Shown: in pieces, positions 1 through 8,225 of the stretch
Numbering within the stretch: position 1 is the first letter of the stretch
Layout: the number at the start of each line of letters is the position of its first letter
DNA from: Streptomyces sp. CB02009
GTDB taxonomy: Bacteria; Actinomycetota; Actinomycetes; Streptomycetales; Streptomycetaceae
NCBI RefSeq assembly: GCF_001905825.1
Contig: NZ_LIVV01000005.1
Location: 658,802-722,801 of the forward strand
Direction of reading: 5' to 3'
Length of the DNA: 64,000 bases
Translations under genes and position numbers: made by a program
The notes under the pieces: model-generated
Told to the model about the DNA's origin: nothing
Seen by the model: the letters and a program-made list of their open reading frames with translations, nothing else
Database searches by the model: none

Positions 1-46
1 CCGCCGTCGGCGGCCACTACCCGGCATCCGCGCGGCCCCGGCCCTC

Positions 47-182
47 GGCCGCCCTCCGAGTGTGAAAAGGCGGCCTCCGCCGCCGGGTCAAGGGTGGGCG
101 CAGCCCATCGCGCAGCGACGCGACCGCAGGGAGCGCCCTTGACGCGGTGGCGGAGGCCGCCACACTCGGAAAGAGGGCGGCC
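47..182. repeat. Long imperfect inverted repeat, about 50-bp arms
   Basis: Arms at 47-101 and 133-182 are complementary over almost their whole length, with a few short insertions, around a loop of about 31 nt. Shared blocks include CCGAGTGTG, GCGGCCTCCGCC and GTCAAGGG. It lies just beyond the stop codon of the minus-strand oxidase gene, so it may act as a terminator. The arms are far longer than a usual hairpin terminator, which also fits a remnant of a small palindromic element. The rest of 1-220 shows no gene. Confidence 0.6.
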
Positions 183-220
183 GCACCAGAAGCCCACCAG
201 GCACGCTCACCCCCAGGACC

Positions 221-3019
221 TCAAAGCCCCGCCTCCCCCTCGTCCACCCCCTCCGCCAGCACCTCCGCCAGGTGCCGGCCCCTCACCCCCGCCAGGTCCG
301 TCATCTGCGTCCTGCACGAGAAGCCGTCCGCCAGGACCGTCGCCTCCGGGGGTGCCGCTCTCAGGGCCGGCAGGAGCTGGTCCTCCGCGCACGTCACCGA
401 GACCTCGTAGTGGCCCGGCTCGAAGCCGAAGTTGCCCGCCAGGCCGCAGCAGCCGCCCACGAGGTCGCCCGTCAGGCCCGCGCGTTCGCGCAGGCGGCGG
501 TCGGCCGCGTCGCCGAGGACCGCGTGCTGGTGGCAGTGGGTCTGGCCCGTCACCGGGCGGTCCAGGCGCGGTGGCCGCCAGTGCGGCGCCAGCGTCTCCA
601 GGGCCTCCGCGAACGTCCGTACCGACGCCGCCAGGCGGGCCGCCCTCGGGTCGTCCGGCAGCAGTTCCGGCAGGTCGGTGCGGAGTGTCGCCGCGCAGGA
701 GGGTTCCAGGACCACGACGGGGTTCAGGGGGTCGGCGGCGCCCTCCGCCATCTTGTCTCCCCCCGCCATCACGTCCAGCGTCCGCCGCATCACCCTGCGC
801 GCCGCCCCCAGCTGCCCCGTCGACACATACGTCAGCCCGCAGCAGACCCTCCCCGGCGGCAGCTCCACCCCGAGCCCCGCGTCCTCCAGGACGCGGACCG
901 CCGCCCGGCCCACCTCCGGTGCCAGGTGGTCCGTGAACGTGTCTGGCCACAGCGTCACGTCCGGCGGGCGGGTCGAGCTCCGCTCGGCGAACCACGACGT
1001 GAACGACCTCGCCGCCACCCTCGGCATCGCCCGTTCCGGCGTCACCCCGGCGAGGCGCGCCGCGAACGGCAGTCTCATCCCGGCGTTCAGGCCCCGCCCG
1101 AACACGTCCAGCCAGTGCGGCAGCCTGCCCATCGTCCAGTGCGAGCGCGGCCTCCGCAGGAAGCCCAGCGGTCCCGCGTAGTGCCGGTCGAGGAACTCCG
1201 CCTTGTACGCGGCCATGTCGACGCCCACCGGGCAGTCGCTGCGGCACCCCTTGCACGACAGGCACAGATCCAGCGCCTCCCGGACCTCCTCCGAGCGCCA
1301 GCCGTCCGTGATCACCTCGCCGAGCGCCATCTCGTGGAGCAGCCGCGCCCGCCCGCGCGTCGAGTGCTTCTCCTCCCCCGTCGCCCGGTACGAGGGGCAC
1401 ATCACTCCAGGACCCGAACTCGGTCCGTCCACGCGGCACTTGGCCACGCCCACGCATCTGGCCGCCTCCCTGCCGAGGCCCACCAGCGGCAGCCCCGTGA
1501 ACCGCAGGCCCTCGTCGAGCGGGCGCGGGCGGACCAGCATCCCCGGGTTGAGGCCGCCGTCCGGGTCCCACACGTCCTTGACCGCGCCGAACAGGGCGAC
1601 GAGCTCCTCCCCGTACATCCGCGGCAGCAGCTCGGCCCGCGCCTGCCCGTCCCCGTGCTCCCCGGAGAGCGAGCCGCCGTGGGCGACCACGAGGTCGGCC
1701 ACCGCCTCGGAGAACCGTCGGAAGTCCCGTACCCCCTTCTCCGTCCACAGGTCGAAGTCGATCCGGACGTGGACGCAGCCGTCACCGAAGTGCCCGTACG
1801 GCACTCCCCGCAGGCCGAAGTCCACGAGCAGCGCACGGAATTCACGGAGGTACGCGCCGAGCCTCGCCGGCGGCACCGCGCAGTCCTCCCATCCCGGCCA
1901 GGCCTCCCCGCCACCGGGGGTCCTGGTCGCGGTGCCCGCCGCGTCCTCGCGGATCCGCCACAGCGCCCGCTGTCCCACCGGGTCGGTCACCACGACGGAG
2001 TCGATCGCGTCGGCCGCCCTGACCAGCTTCCGGGCGGCTCCCTCCCCGTCCGTCTCGCAGAACAGCCACGCCGCACCGCGGGGCAGCCCGGCGGCGCCCC
2101 GGACGAGGTCGGCCGCCATCCCCTCGACGGTCAGCGGCCCGAACGGCAGGAGCCCCGCCGCCGCCTCCGCCGCCGCGCTCTCGTCCGCGTACCCGAGCAC
2201 CACGAGCACCGGCTCGGCCGGCAGCGGGACGAGCGCCACCGTCGCCTCCGTCACCACGCCCAGCGTCCCCTCGCTGCCGCAGAACGAGCGGGCCACGTCC
2301 ACGCCCCGTTCCGGCAGCAGCGCGTCCAGCGCGTACCCGGAGATGCGGCGCGGCAGACCGGCCGGATAGCCGGTGCGCAGGAGGGCGAGGCGGCGGTCGA
2401 CGAGGTCGAGGAGTCCGGCGGGGGCGCCGCGCCCGTCCCGCCCCAGCGTCAACCTCGCGCCTCCGTAGGTCATCACGTCGAGCGAGCGCACGTTGTCCGC
2501 CGTGGTCCCCCAGGCGACCGAGTGCGCCCCGCACGCGTTGTTGCCGATCATGCCGCCGAGGGTGCAGCGGCTGTGCGTGGACGGATCGGGGCCGAAGGTC
2601 AGTCCGTACGGGCGGGCCGCCGCCCGCAGCCGGTCGAGGACGAGCCCGGGCCGGACCACGGCCGTCCGCGCCTCGGGGTCCAGGGAGACGATCCCGCCCA
2701 TGTGCCGTGTGAGGTCGAGCACGACGCCGGTGCCGGTCGCCTGGCCGCCGATCGAGGTCCCGGCGCCCCGCGCGACGACCGGGGTCGTGCCGTGGTCCCG
2801 GCACACCTCCAGGACGGCCGCGAGGTCGTCGGCGTCGCGCGGCGCGACCGTACCGGCCGGGATCCGGCGGTAGTTGGAGGAGTCCATGGTCGTCAGTGCC
2901 CGGGCGGTGGCGGAGAAGTCGACCTCTCCCGCGACCGCGGCGCGCAGCGCGGCCGCGAGGCCGGGCGGGTGTTCCTCGTGTGTTCCCACAAGCCCAGGAT
3001 GTCTCAGAGCTCGTCTCAT
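221..3019 (-). CDS. FAD-linked oxidase fused to a 4Fe-4S/CCG-domain protein
   Basis: This 932-residue protein joins a vanillyl-alcohol-oxidase-type FAD domain (residues about 55-270, with the GNNACGAHS segment near 159-167) and an FAD-oxidase C-terminal domain to an iron-sulfur half. The iron-sulfur half has a CxxCxxCxxxCP cluster motif near 580-592 and two cysteine-rich CCG segments near 725 and 856. The order matches GlcD-GlcF or D-lactate/2-hydroxyacid dehydrogenase fusions, which oxidise a 2-hydroxyacid and pass electrons to the quinone pool at the membrane. The substrate cannot be read from sequence. It is transcribed away from serC with only 51 bp between starts. The start is uncertain: ATG at 3019, or GTG at 2989 giving 922 residues. 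Neither has a good ribosome binding site. Confidence 0.9.
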   Translation of the reverse strand: MRRALRHPGLVGTHEEHPPGLAAALRAAVAGEVDFSATARALTTMDSSNYRRIPAGTVAPRDADDLAAVLEVCRDHGTTPVVARGAGTSIGGQATGTGVVLDLTRHMGGIVSLDPEARTAVVRPGLVLDRLRAAARPYGLTFGPDPSTHSRCTLGGMIGNNACGAHSVAWGTTADNVRSLDVMTYGGARLTLGRDGRGAPAGLLDLVDRRLALLRTGYPAGLPRRISGYALDALLPERGVDVARSFCGSEGTLGVVTEATVALVPLPAEPVLVVLGYADESAAAEAAAGLLPFGPLTVEGMAADLVRGAAGLPRGAAWLFCETDGEGAARKLVRAADAIDSVVVTDPVGQRALWRIREDAAGTATRTPGGGEAWPGWEDCAVPPARLGAYLREFRALLVDFGLRGVPYGHFGDGCVHVRIDFDLWTEKGVRDFRRFSEAVADLVVAHGGSLSGEHGDGQARAELLPRMYGEELVALFGAVKDVWDPDGGLNPGMLVRPRPLDEGLRFTGLPLVGLGREAARCVGVAKCRVDGPSSGPGVMCPSYRATGEEKHSTRGRARLLHEMALGEVITDGWRSEEVREALDLCLSCKGCRSDCPVGVDMAAYKAEFLDRHYAGPLGFLRRPRSHWTMGRLPHWLDVFGRGLNAGMRLPFAARLAGVTPERAMPRVAARSFTSWFAERSSTRPPDVTLWPDTFTDHLAPEVGRAAVRVLEDAGLGVELPPGRVCCGLTYVSTGQLGAARRVMRRTLDVMAGGDKMAEGAADPLNPVVVLEPSCAATLRTDLPELLPDDPRAARLAASVRTFAEALETLAPHWRPPRLDRPVTGQTHCHQHAVLGDAADRRLRERAGLTGDLVGGCCGLAGNFGFEPGHYEVSVTCAEDQLLPALRAAPPEATVLADGFSCRTQMTDLAGVRGRHLAEVLAEGVDEGEAGL

Positions 3020-3070
3020 CGGGCGGACATCCGGCGACCGGCCCCTTCCCGACCCGATACTCTCCGCCTC

Positions 3071-4189
3071 GTGGCTGATATCCAGATTCCCGCTGACATC
3101 AAGCCCGCCGACGGCCGTTTCGGCGCGGGCCCCTCCAAGGTGCGTACGGAGGCGCTGGACGCCCTGGCCGCCACCGGCACCTCTCTCCTCGGCACGTCCC
3201 ACCGCCAGGCTCCGGTGAAGAACCTGGTCGGCGAGGTACGTTCCGGCATCCGTGACCTCTTCTCGCTCCCCGAGGGCTACGAGGTGATCCTGGGCAACGG
3301 CGGCTCCACCGCCTTCTGGGACGTCGCGACCCACGGGCTCATCGAGCAGAAGTCGCAGCACCTCACCTTCGGCGAGTTCTCCTCCAAGTTCGCGAAGGCC
3401 GCCAAGCTGGCCCCGTGGCTGGCCGAGCCGACCGTGATCTCCTCCGACCCGGGCACCCACCCGGAGCCGGTGGCCGAGGCGGGCGTGGACGTCTACGCGT
3501 ACACGCACAACGAGACCTCCACCGGTGTCGCCGCCCCGCTGAAGCGGGTCGCGGGCGCCGACGAGGGCGCGCTGGTCCTGGTCGACGCGACCTCCGGCGC
3601 GGGCGGTCTCCCGGTCGACATCACCGAGACCGACGTCTACTACTTCGCCCCGCAGAAGTCCTTCGCCGCCGAGGGCGGCCTGTGGCTCGCCGCGTTCTCC
3701 CCGGCGGCCCTGGAGCGCGCGAAGAAGATCCACGAGTCCGGCCGGCACATCCCGGAGTTCTTCTCGCTGCCGACGGCGATCGACAACTCGCTGAAGAACC
3801 AGACGTACAACACCCCGGCGCTCTCGACCCTCTTCCTGCTCAACGAGCAGCTGAAGTGGATCAACGGCCAGGGCGGTCTGGACTGGGCCGTGGCCCGGAC
3901 GAAGGAGTCCTCGGACGCGCTGTACGGCTGGGCCGAGGAGTCGAAGTACGCGACGCCGTTCGTCGCGGACGCGGCGAAGCGCTCGCAGGTCATCGGCACG
4001 ATCGACTTCGCGGACGACATCGACGCGGCGGCGGTCGCGAAGGCGCTGCGCGCGAACGGCATCGTCGACACGGAGCCGTACCGCAAGCTGGGCCGCAACC
4101 AGCTGCGCGTCGCGATGTTCCCGGCGATCGACCCGGCGGACGTGCGCGCCCTGACGGCCTGCATCGACTACGTCATCGAGAAGCTGTAA
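3071..4189 (+). CDS. serC: Phosphoserine aminotransferase
   Basis: The 372-residue protein is a class-V, PLP-dependent aminotransferase of the actinobacterial SerC type. It converts 3-phosphohydroxypyruvate and glutamate to phosphoserine in cytosolic serine synthesis. The N-terminus has the GAGPSKV substrate-binding motif. The PLP lysine is Lys196 in the context FAPQKSFA. Length is normal for the family. The GTG start at 3071 has no Shine-Dalgarno sequence, but GATACT about 12 nt upstream looks like a -10 box, so the transcript is probably leaderless or nearly so. The gene is monocistronic, closed by a strong hairpin, and divergent from the oxidase gene. Confidence 0.96.
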   Translation: MADIQIPADIKPADGRFGAGPSKVRTEALDALAATGTSLLGTSHRQAPVKNLVGEVRSGIRDLFSLPEGYEVILGNGGSTAFWDVATHGLIEQKSQHLTFGEFSSKFAKAAKLAPWLAEPTVISSDPGTHPEPVAEAGVDVYAYTHNETSTGVAAPLKRVAGADEGALVLVDATSGAGGLPVDITETDVYYFAPQKSFAAEGGLWLAAFSPAALERAKKIHESGRHIPEFFSLPTAIDNSLKNQTYNTPALSTLFLLNEQLKWINGQGGLDWAVARTKESSDALYGWAEESKYATPFVADAAKRSQVIGTIDFADDIDAAAVAKALRANGIVDTEPYRKLGRNQLRVAMFPAIDPADVRALTACIDYVIEKL

Positions 4190-4206
4190 CCGTCTGTCGT
4201 ACGTGC

Positions 4207-4246
4207 GAAGGGCCCGGCACCGGATGTCTCCGGTGCCGGGCCCTTC
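4207..4246. terminator. Hairpin terminator after serC
   Basis: A perfect 17-bp stem (4207-4223 with 4230-4246) closes on a 6-nt loop. It lies between the convergent serC and the 4261-5256 gene, so it can serve both. Confidence 0.92.
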
Positions 4247-4260
4247 GGCATGTCCGCGGC

Positions 4261-5256
4261 TCAGCCGCGCCGCAGCAGTCGTTTGATGCCGAAGACGAGA
4301 ACGAACGCGCCGCCGAGGACCAGGAAGCCGAGCGTGGCGTTCCCCTGGCCGCCGTCGGCGGCCGGGGACTGCGGCGTCTGCGGGGAGCCCGGGGTGTCCG
4401 GGGTGCCGCCCGGCTTCTCCGGGGAGCGTCCTGCGTCCTGCCGGTCCAGCCGCACCACCCGGCTCCGCTGCCCCTCGGAGCCGAGCATGAACGCCGAGCC
4501 GTCCGGCGTGTACGTCACCGACTCCGCCTGGCCCTGGAACGGGGCCCCGATCGACGTGCCCTCGTCGCCGAGCCGGCCGTCCTTCCACACGTACTCGCGG
4601 GCCATGAGGTAGCCGCGCAGGACCAGCCGGTCGCCGTCCGGCGAGAACGCGCCGTCGGTGACCCACGGGACCTCGCCGATGCGCCGGAAGACGTTCGTAC
4701 CGGACGAGGAGAGCCGCTCGGGGCCCGCGTACAGGCCGCCGCCGTCCTCGTTCTTGCTGGCGATGTACACCCGGCCGGTCTTCGGGTGGACCATCAGCGC
4801 CTCGGCGTTGCGCGCGCCGTCGGCGTACTTCACGACGTACTGCTTCGCCGCCACCTTCTGGTCCTCGAGGACCTTCGGCTCGGGGAAGCGGTAGACCCAG
4901 ACGTGGTCCCAGGAGCCGTCGAGGTTGTCGCCGATGTCCCCGACGTAGATGTCGCCGTCCGGGCCGACCGCGATCGCCTCCATGTCGCGGGGGGTGCCGA
5001 CGCCCTGCATGGTCAGGGTCGCGACCGTCTTCCCCGTGCGGGAGTCGATGCCGTAGATCAGGGGGGCGTCCTGGTCGTTGTGCGTCCAGTAGATCCCGGG
5101 GTGGGCCCGGCTCGCGGCGAGGCCGCTGGACTCGGTGACGCGGGAGTCCTCGATGGTGAAGTCCCGGTCAGGCTCCTGTCCTTCGGCACGGGCATGACCG
5201 GCCGGGAGCAGCACCAGGGCCGCCGCCGCGCCGAGGGCGCACAGAGCAGATCGCAT
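4261..5256 (-). CDS. Exported, C-terminally anchored propeller-like protein
   Basis: The 331-residue protein starts with a signal peptide (about residues 1-23, ending in an AxA-like site at GHARAEG). It continues with a region rich in repeated G/D-x-D and V-Y-V-G type strands (IAVGPDGDIYVGDIGDN and similar), as in six-bladed or WD40-like beta-propellers. A Pro/Thr/Gly linker near residue 285 leads to one C-terminal membrane helix followed by KRLLRRG. I infer a cell-surface protein tethered by its C-terminus. No catalytic motif is recognised. Proteins of this form in Streptomyces are usually annotated only as secreted or WD40-like. Confidence 0.85.
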   Translation of the reverse strand: MRSALCALGAAAALVLLPAGHARAEGQEPDRDFTIEDSRVTESSGLAASRAHPGIYWTHNDQDAPLIYGIDSRTGKTVATLTMQGVGTPRDMEAIAVGPDGDIYVGDIGDNLDGSWDHVWVYRFPEPKVLEDQKVAAKQYVVKYADGARNAEALMVHPKTGRVYIASKNEDGGGLYAGPERLSSSGTNVFRRIGEVPWVTDGAFSPDGDRLVLRGYLMAREYVWKDGRLGDEGTSIGAPFQGQAESVTYTPDGSAFMLGSEGQRSRVVRLDRQDAGRSPEKPGGTPDTPGSPQTPQSPAADGGQGNATLGFLVLGGAFVLVFGIKRLLRRG

Positions 5257-5282
5257 GTCCCCCAGCCTGCCACGACGCGGCG

Positions 5283-5374
5283 GCCGGCACCGGTCGGCAA
5301 GATCGCCGGACTGGTCGGGAAGACCGCAGCCGCTGCTCGGGAAGGCCGCCGGCACCGGTCGGCAAGATCGCCGG
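5283..5374. repeat. 27-bp direct repeat, two copies
   Basis: Identical 27-bp copies lie at 5283-5309 and 5348-5374, starting GCCGGCACCGGTCGGC. They sit 65 bp apart in the spacer between two divergent genes. The interrupted pattern suggests expansion of a local sequence. A regulatory role is possible but not shown. Confidence 0.75.
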
Positions 5375-5449
5375 CCGCCCCGGGAGCCCTCGCCCGCCCC
5401 GGGCGAAACCCGCTTGACCTGCTCCTCGGCCGCTGCGAGGGTCGCGCCC

Positions 5450-6298
5450 ATGCCCACCCCCCAGACCTTCTCCGCGCCCGACGGCACGACTCTCGCCTTC
5501 CATGTGTCCGGCACCGGCGCCCCGCTCCTCTGCCTCCCCGGCGGTCCGCTCCAGGACTCCGCGTATCTCGGCGACCTCGGCGGGCTGACCGCGCACCGGC
5601 AGCTGATCCGGCTCGACCTCCGGGGGACGGGCGCGTCGGCCGTGCCGGACGACTCCTCCTCGTACCGCTGCGACCGGCTCGTCGACGACGTGGAGGCGCT
5701 GCGCGCGCACCTCGGGCTCGACACCGTCGACGTCCTCGGGCACTCGGCGGGCGCGAACCTGGCCGCCCTGTACGTGACCCGGTACGCCGAGCGGGTCGGC
5801 CGGCTCGTGCTCGTCACCCCGGGCACGGCGGCCGTCGGGCTCGACACGGCGCCGGAGGAGCGGCTCGCGGCGGCGCGGCTGCGGCGGGACGAGCCGTGGT
5901 TCGGCCCGGCGTACGCGGCTCTTGAGGAGGTCACGGCGGGGCGTGGGACGGGCGAGAGCTTCCAGGCCGTGGCGCCGTTCTTCCACGGGACCTGGGACGG
6001 GGCCGCGCGGGAGCGGCACGCCGCCGGGGAGGGGCAGCGGAGCCGTGAGGGCGCGGGTGTCTTCGCGGGCGAGGGGGCGTTCGACCCGGAGGCGACGCGC
6101 GCGGTGTTCGCGGAGTTCGCGCGGCCGGTGCTCGTCGTGGCCGGGGAGGGGGACGTGAACACCCCGGTCCCGACGGCGTCCGCGTACGCGGAGCTGTTCC
6201 CGAAGGCGGAGTTCGTCGTCCTGGACGGGGCGGGGCACTTCCCGTGGCACGACGACGCGGAGCGGTTCGCGGGGGCGGTCGGCGACTTCCTGCGGTAG
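5450..6298 (+). CDS. Alpha/beta hydrolase
   Basis: The 282-residue protein has the alpha/beta-hydrolase plan: the LPGGP oxyanion segment near residue 25, the nucleophile elbow GHSAG with Ser about 99, a late acid in VVAGEGD, and the catalytic His in GAGHFPWHD near the C-terminus. These suit proline-iminopeptidase-like or esterase-like enzymes. The substrate is unknown. The ATG at 5450 follows a GAGGG ribosome binding site. No signal peptide is seen, so it is probably cytosolic. It is divergent from the anchored propeller-like gene. Confidence 0.88.
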   Translation: MPTPQTFSAPDGTTLAFHVSGTGAPLLCLPGGPLQDSAYLGDLGGLTAHRQLIRLDLRGTGASAVPDDSSSYRCDRLVDDVEALRAHLGLDTVDVLGHSAGANLAALYVTRYAERVGRLVLVTPGTAAVGLDTAPEERLAAARLRRDEPWFGPAYAALEEVTAGRGTGESFQAVAPFFHGTWDGAARERHAAGEGQRSREGAGVFAGEGAFDPEATRAVFAEFARPVLVVAGEGDVNTPVPTASAYAELFPKAEFVVLDGAGHFPWHDDAERFAGAVGDFLR

Positions 6299-6302
6299 GC
6301 GT

Positions 6303-6324
6303 CGCGGCGACGGGTGTCGCCGCG
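6303..6324. terminator. Hairpin after the alpha/beta hydrolase gene
   Basis: A perfect 9-bp GC-rich stem (CGCGGCGAC with GTCGCCGCG) closes on a GGGT loop, starting 5 nt after the stop codon. A direct repeat of CGCGGTGGGCGGCCCG follows it. Confidence 0.75.
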
Positions 6325-6450
6325 GTGGGCGGCCCGCGGCGGCGGGTGTTCCCGCGGTGGGCGGCCCGCCCTGATGGGCCGATGGCCCGGCTCCCCGCGG
6401 GCCTCGTGTCCCGGATCACGTCGCAGGCCCGGGACGCCGTCCGCGATGAT

Positions 6451-7137
6451 ATGACCATGCGTTTTCTGTTCGTCGGCGACAGCATGACCATCGGACGCGC
6501 CGGCGACTGGACCTGGCGGTACCGCATGTGGCGGCACCTGGAGTCCACGCTGCCCGGCGGGTACGAGATCGTCGGCCCCCGCACCGCGCTGTACGACCCC
6601 GCCACCGACGCCCCGGCCTCGGAGACGTACGCCGACCCGGCCTTCCCCGCCCCCGCCCGGCGCCATCTGGCCGGCTGGGGCGAGGGCTGGCTGCACATGG
6701 CGCCCGTGATCGGCGGCACGGTCGCGGCGACCGGGGCGGACGTGCTGCTGATCTCGCTCGGCCTGATCGACCTCGGTTTCTACACCAACAGCGAGCAGAC
6801 GGAGGAGAACGTCCGGGCGTTCGTCGCCGCGGCCCGGGCCGCGAACCCGCGCGTGCGGGCCGTCCTCCTGCCGGTCATCCCCAATGTGCGCGCCGGGTAC
6901 GACGCACCCTTCGCCGTCGAGTGCGCCCGCTTCAACGAGCTGCTCGCGAAGGCGGTCGCCGACCTGGACACGGCGGCCTCGCCCCTCCTCCTGGCGTCGG
7001 TCCCGGAGTCGTACGACCTCGACGCGGACACCTACGACGGCACCCACCCGGGGCCCTCGGGCGAGCACAAGCTGGCGGCCGCCTTCGCCGGCGCGATGCA
7101 CCAGGCGTGGGGGCTGGGCGGCCCGTACGCCGGGTAG
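6451..7137 (+). CDS. SGNH/GDSL-family hydrolase
   Basis: The 228-residue protein carries the block-I motif VGDSMT (catalytic Ser about residue 11) close to the N-terminus and the block-V DGTHP motif (Asp and His) near residue 195, as in SGNH esterases and acyl hydrolases. The middle LLISLGLIDLG segment fits the block with the oxyanion Asn/Gly, though the canonical GxND is altered. There is no signal peptide, so it is probably a cytosolic esterase of unknown substrate. ATG at 6451 or 6457 are both possible, since neither has a clear ribosome binding site. Confidence 0.85.
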   Translation: MTMRFLFVGDSMTIGRAGDWTWRYRMWRHLESTLPGGYEIVGPRTALYDPATDAPASETYADPAFPAPARRHLAGWGEGWLHMAPVIGGTVAATGADVLLISLGLIDLGFYTNSEQTEENVRAFVAAARAANPRVRAVLLPVIPNVRAGYDAPFAVECARFNELLAKAVADLDTAASPLLLASVPESYDLDADTYDGTHPGPSGEHKLAAAFAGAMHQAWGLGGPYAG

Positions 7138-7149
7138 GCCGGCCGGTTC

Positions 7150-7551
7150 TCAGGCGGCCCGGGTGAGGCGGTTCGCGAAGGTCGACAGTGTGTACGCGCC
7201 GATGCCGAGGACGACCTCGAGGGCGTTGCGGCGGGTGTGTCCCGCGGCCTCGAAGGCGGCCAGCTCCTCGTCGCTCACCGCCCCCGCGGAGGCCAGCACT
7301 CGAAGGGTGAACAGGCGGACGGCGGCGAGGCGTTCGGCGTCGGGCGCGGGCCCGAGGGCGGCCATCTTCGCCTCGTGCATGTCGACGCAGAGGTGGCACT
7401 GGTTGCGTTCGGCGACGGTCAGGACGACCGTCTCGCGGGAGTGCGGGTCGAGGGTGGTGGACTCGAAGATCTGACTGAGCTTCAGGAAGCCGTCGAGGGT
7501 CTCGGGCGACTCCTTGAGGAGGGCGACGGCACGGGCGGTACGGGTGGACAT
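7150..7551 (-). CDS. Carboxymuconolactone decarboxylase/AhpD-like protein
   Basis: The 133-residue protein has the AhpD-like core with the CHLC redox pair followed by DMH (C-x2-C-x3-H), which in AhpD-type proteins gives alkylhydroperoxidase activity. The family is small, helical and cytosolic. The ATG at 7551 is chosen because it falls before the conserved helical region. The reading frame is open further upstream and would run into the neighbouring operator. It is divergent from the MarR-type gene at 7613, so it is the likely target of that regulator, perhaps in response to an organic oxidant. Confidence 0.86.
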   Translation of the reverse strand: MSTRTARAVALLKESPETLDGFLKLSQIFESTTLDPHSRETVVLTVAERNQCHLCVDMHEAKMAALGPAPDAERLAAVRLFTLRVLASAGAVSDEELAAFEAAGHTRRNALEVVLGIGAYTLSTFANRLTRAA

Positions 7552-7604
7552 GTCGAGGGACAAGGCAGGCGTCTCCAGACTCGGGGCGGACGACAGGAGT
7601 AGAA

Positions 7605-7656
7605 TCGACAACATGGTTGACCATGTGGCGAAGGAAAACGTAAACCAGGTTGTCGA
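7605..7656. promoter_or_regulatory. Nested inverted repeats, candidate MarR-type operator
   Basis: A perfect palindrome ACATGGT-TG-ACCATGT lies at 7611-7626 and contains the regulator's own start codon. It is nested inside wider arms TCGACAACATGGTT (7605-7618) and AACCAGGTTGTCGA (7643-7656), which match at 13 of 14 positions. The placement at the divergent promoter fits autoregulation. Confidence 0.7.
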
Positions 7657-8167
7657 TAACGGCAAGGGGGAAAGCGGCGACGGAGAACGCGCCCCCGAGG
7701 GCGGCGGCAGGGGCTACGAACTCCCCCTGCTCCTCTTCGGCGGCTTCCGCACCCTCATCGACCGCCTCCACGCCCGGCTCGCCACCGAGGGCCACCCCGA
7801 CCTGCGCCCCGCCCACGGCTTCGCCATGCAGGCCATCGGCGCGCGGGGCGCCACCGCCAGCGAGATCGGACGCCGCCTCGGCGTCTCCAAGCAGGCCGCC
7901 GGCAAGACCGTCGACCGGCTCCTCGCCCTCGGCTACGCCGAGCGCGCCGACGACCCCGCCGACGCCCGCCGCAAACTCGTCCACCTCACCCCGCGGGGGT
8001 ACGCGGCCCTCGCCCGCTCCGCCGCGATCTTCGACGAACTGCGGGCGGAGTGGGCGGCGACCCTCGGCGCGGACCGCGTCCGGGACCTGGAGGCGGCCCT
8101 GCGGAACGTCGTCCCCGCGGAGACGGCGTTCCGGCTGGACGCCACCAGCTGGCTGGGCGCTCCCTGA
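7613..8167 (+). CDS. MarR-family winged-helix regulator
   Basis: The 184-residue protein has a winged-helix fold with the recognition region TASEIGRRLGVSKQAAGKTVDRL and the beta-wing sequence DDPADARRKLVHLTPRG, as in MarR proteins. MarR dimers usually repress divergent genes and release DNA on binding phenolic or oxidised ligands. The ATG at 7613 is preceded by AGGAG about 12 nt upstream and is embedded in an inverted repeat. The neighbouring divergent AhpD-like gene is the natural regulon member. The 45-residue N-terminal tail before the core is longer than usual and polar. Confidence 0.88.
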   Translation: MVDHVAKENVNQVVDNGKGESGDGERAPEGGGRGYELPLLLFGGFRTLIDRLHARLATEGHPDLRPAHGFAMQAIGARGATASEIGRRLGVSKQAAGKTVDRLLALGYAERADDPADARRKLVHLTPRGYAALARSAAIFDELRAEWAATLGADRVRDLEAALRNVVPAETAFRLDATSWLGAP

Positions 8168-8222
8168 CCGGCACGAGGCCGGAGCGACCGGTCGGCACGA
8201 GGCCGGCACGACCGGTCGGGAG
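8168..8222. repeat. Short tandem repeat in a convergent spacer
   Basis: Two copies of a unit containing GGCACGAGGCCGG, separated by GACCGGTCGG, fill the gap between the MarR and aldo/keto reductase genes. The GACCGGTC elements are self-complementary and could form hairpins. Confidence 0.5.
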
Positions 8223-8225
8223 GGA

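Noticed and set aside
272..4189. A very long plus-strand frame through the oxidase gene into serC
   Set aside because: The first 2.8 kb is the antisense of the oxidase gene with Arg/Pro-rich nonsense. The serC homology begins only at the GTG at 3071.
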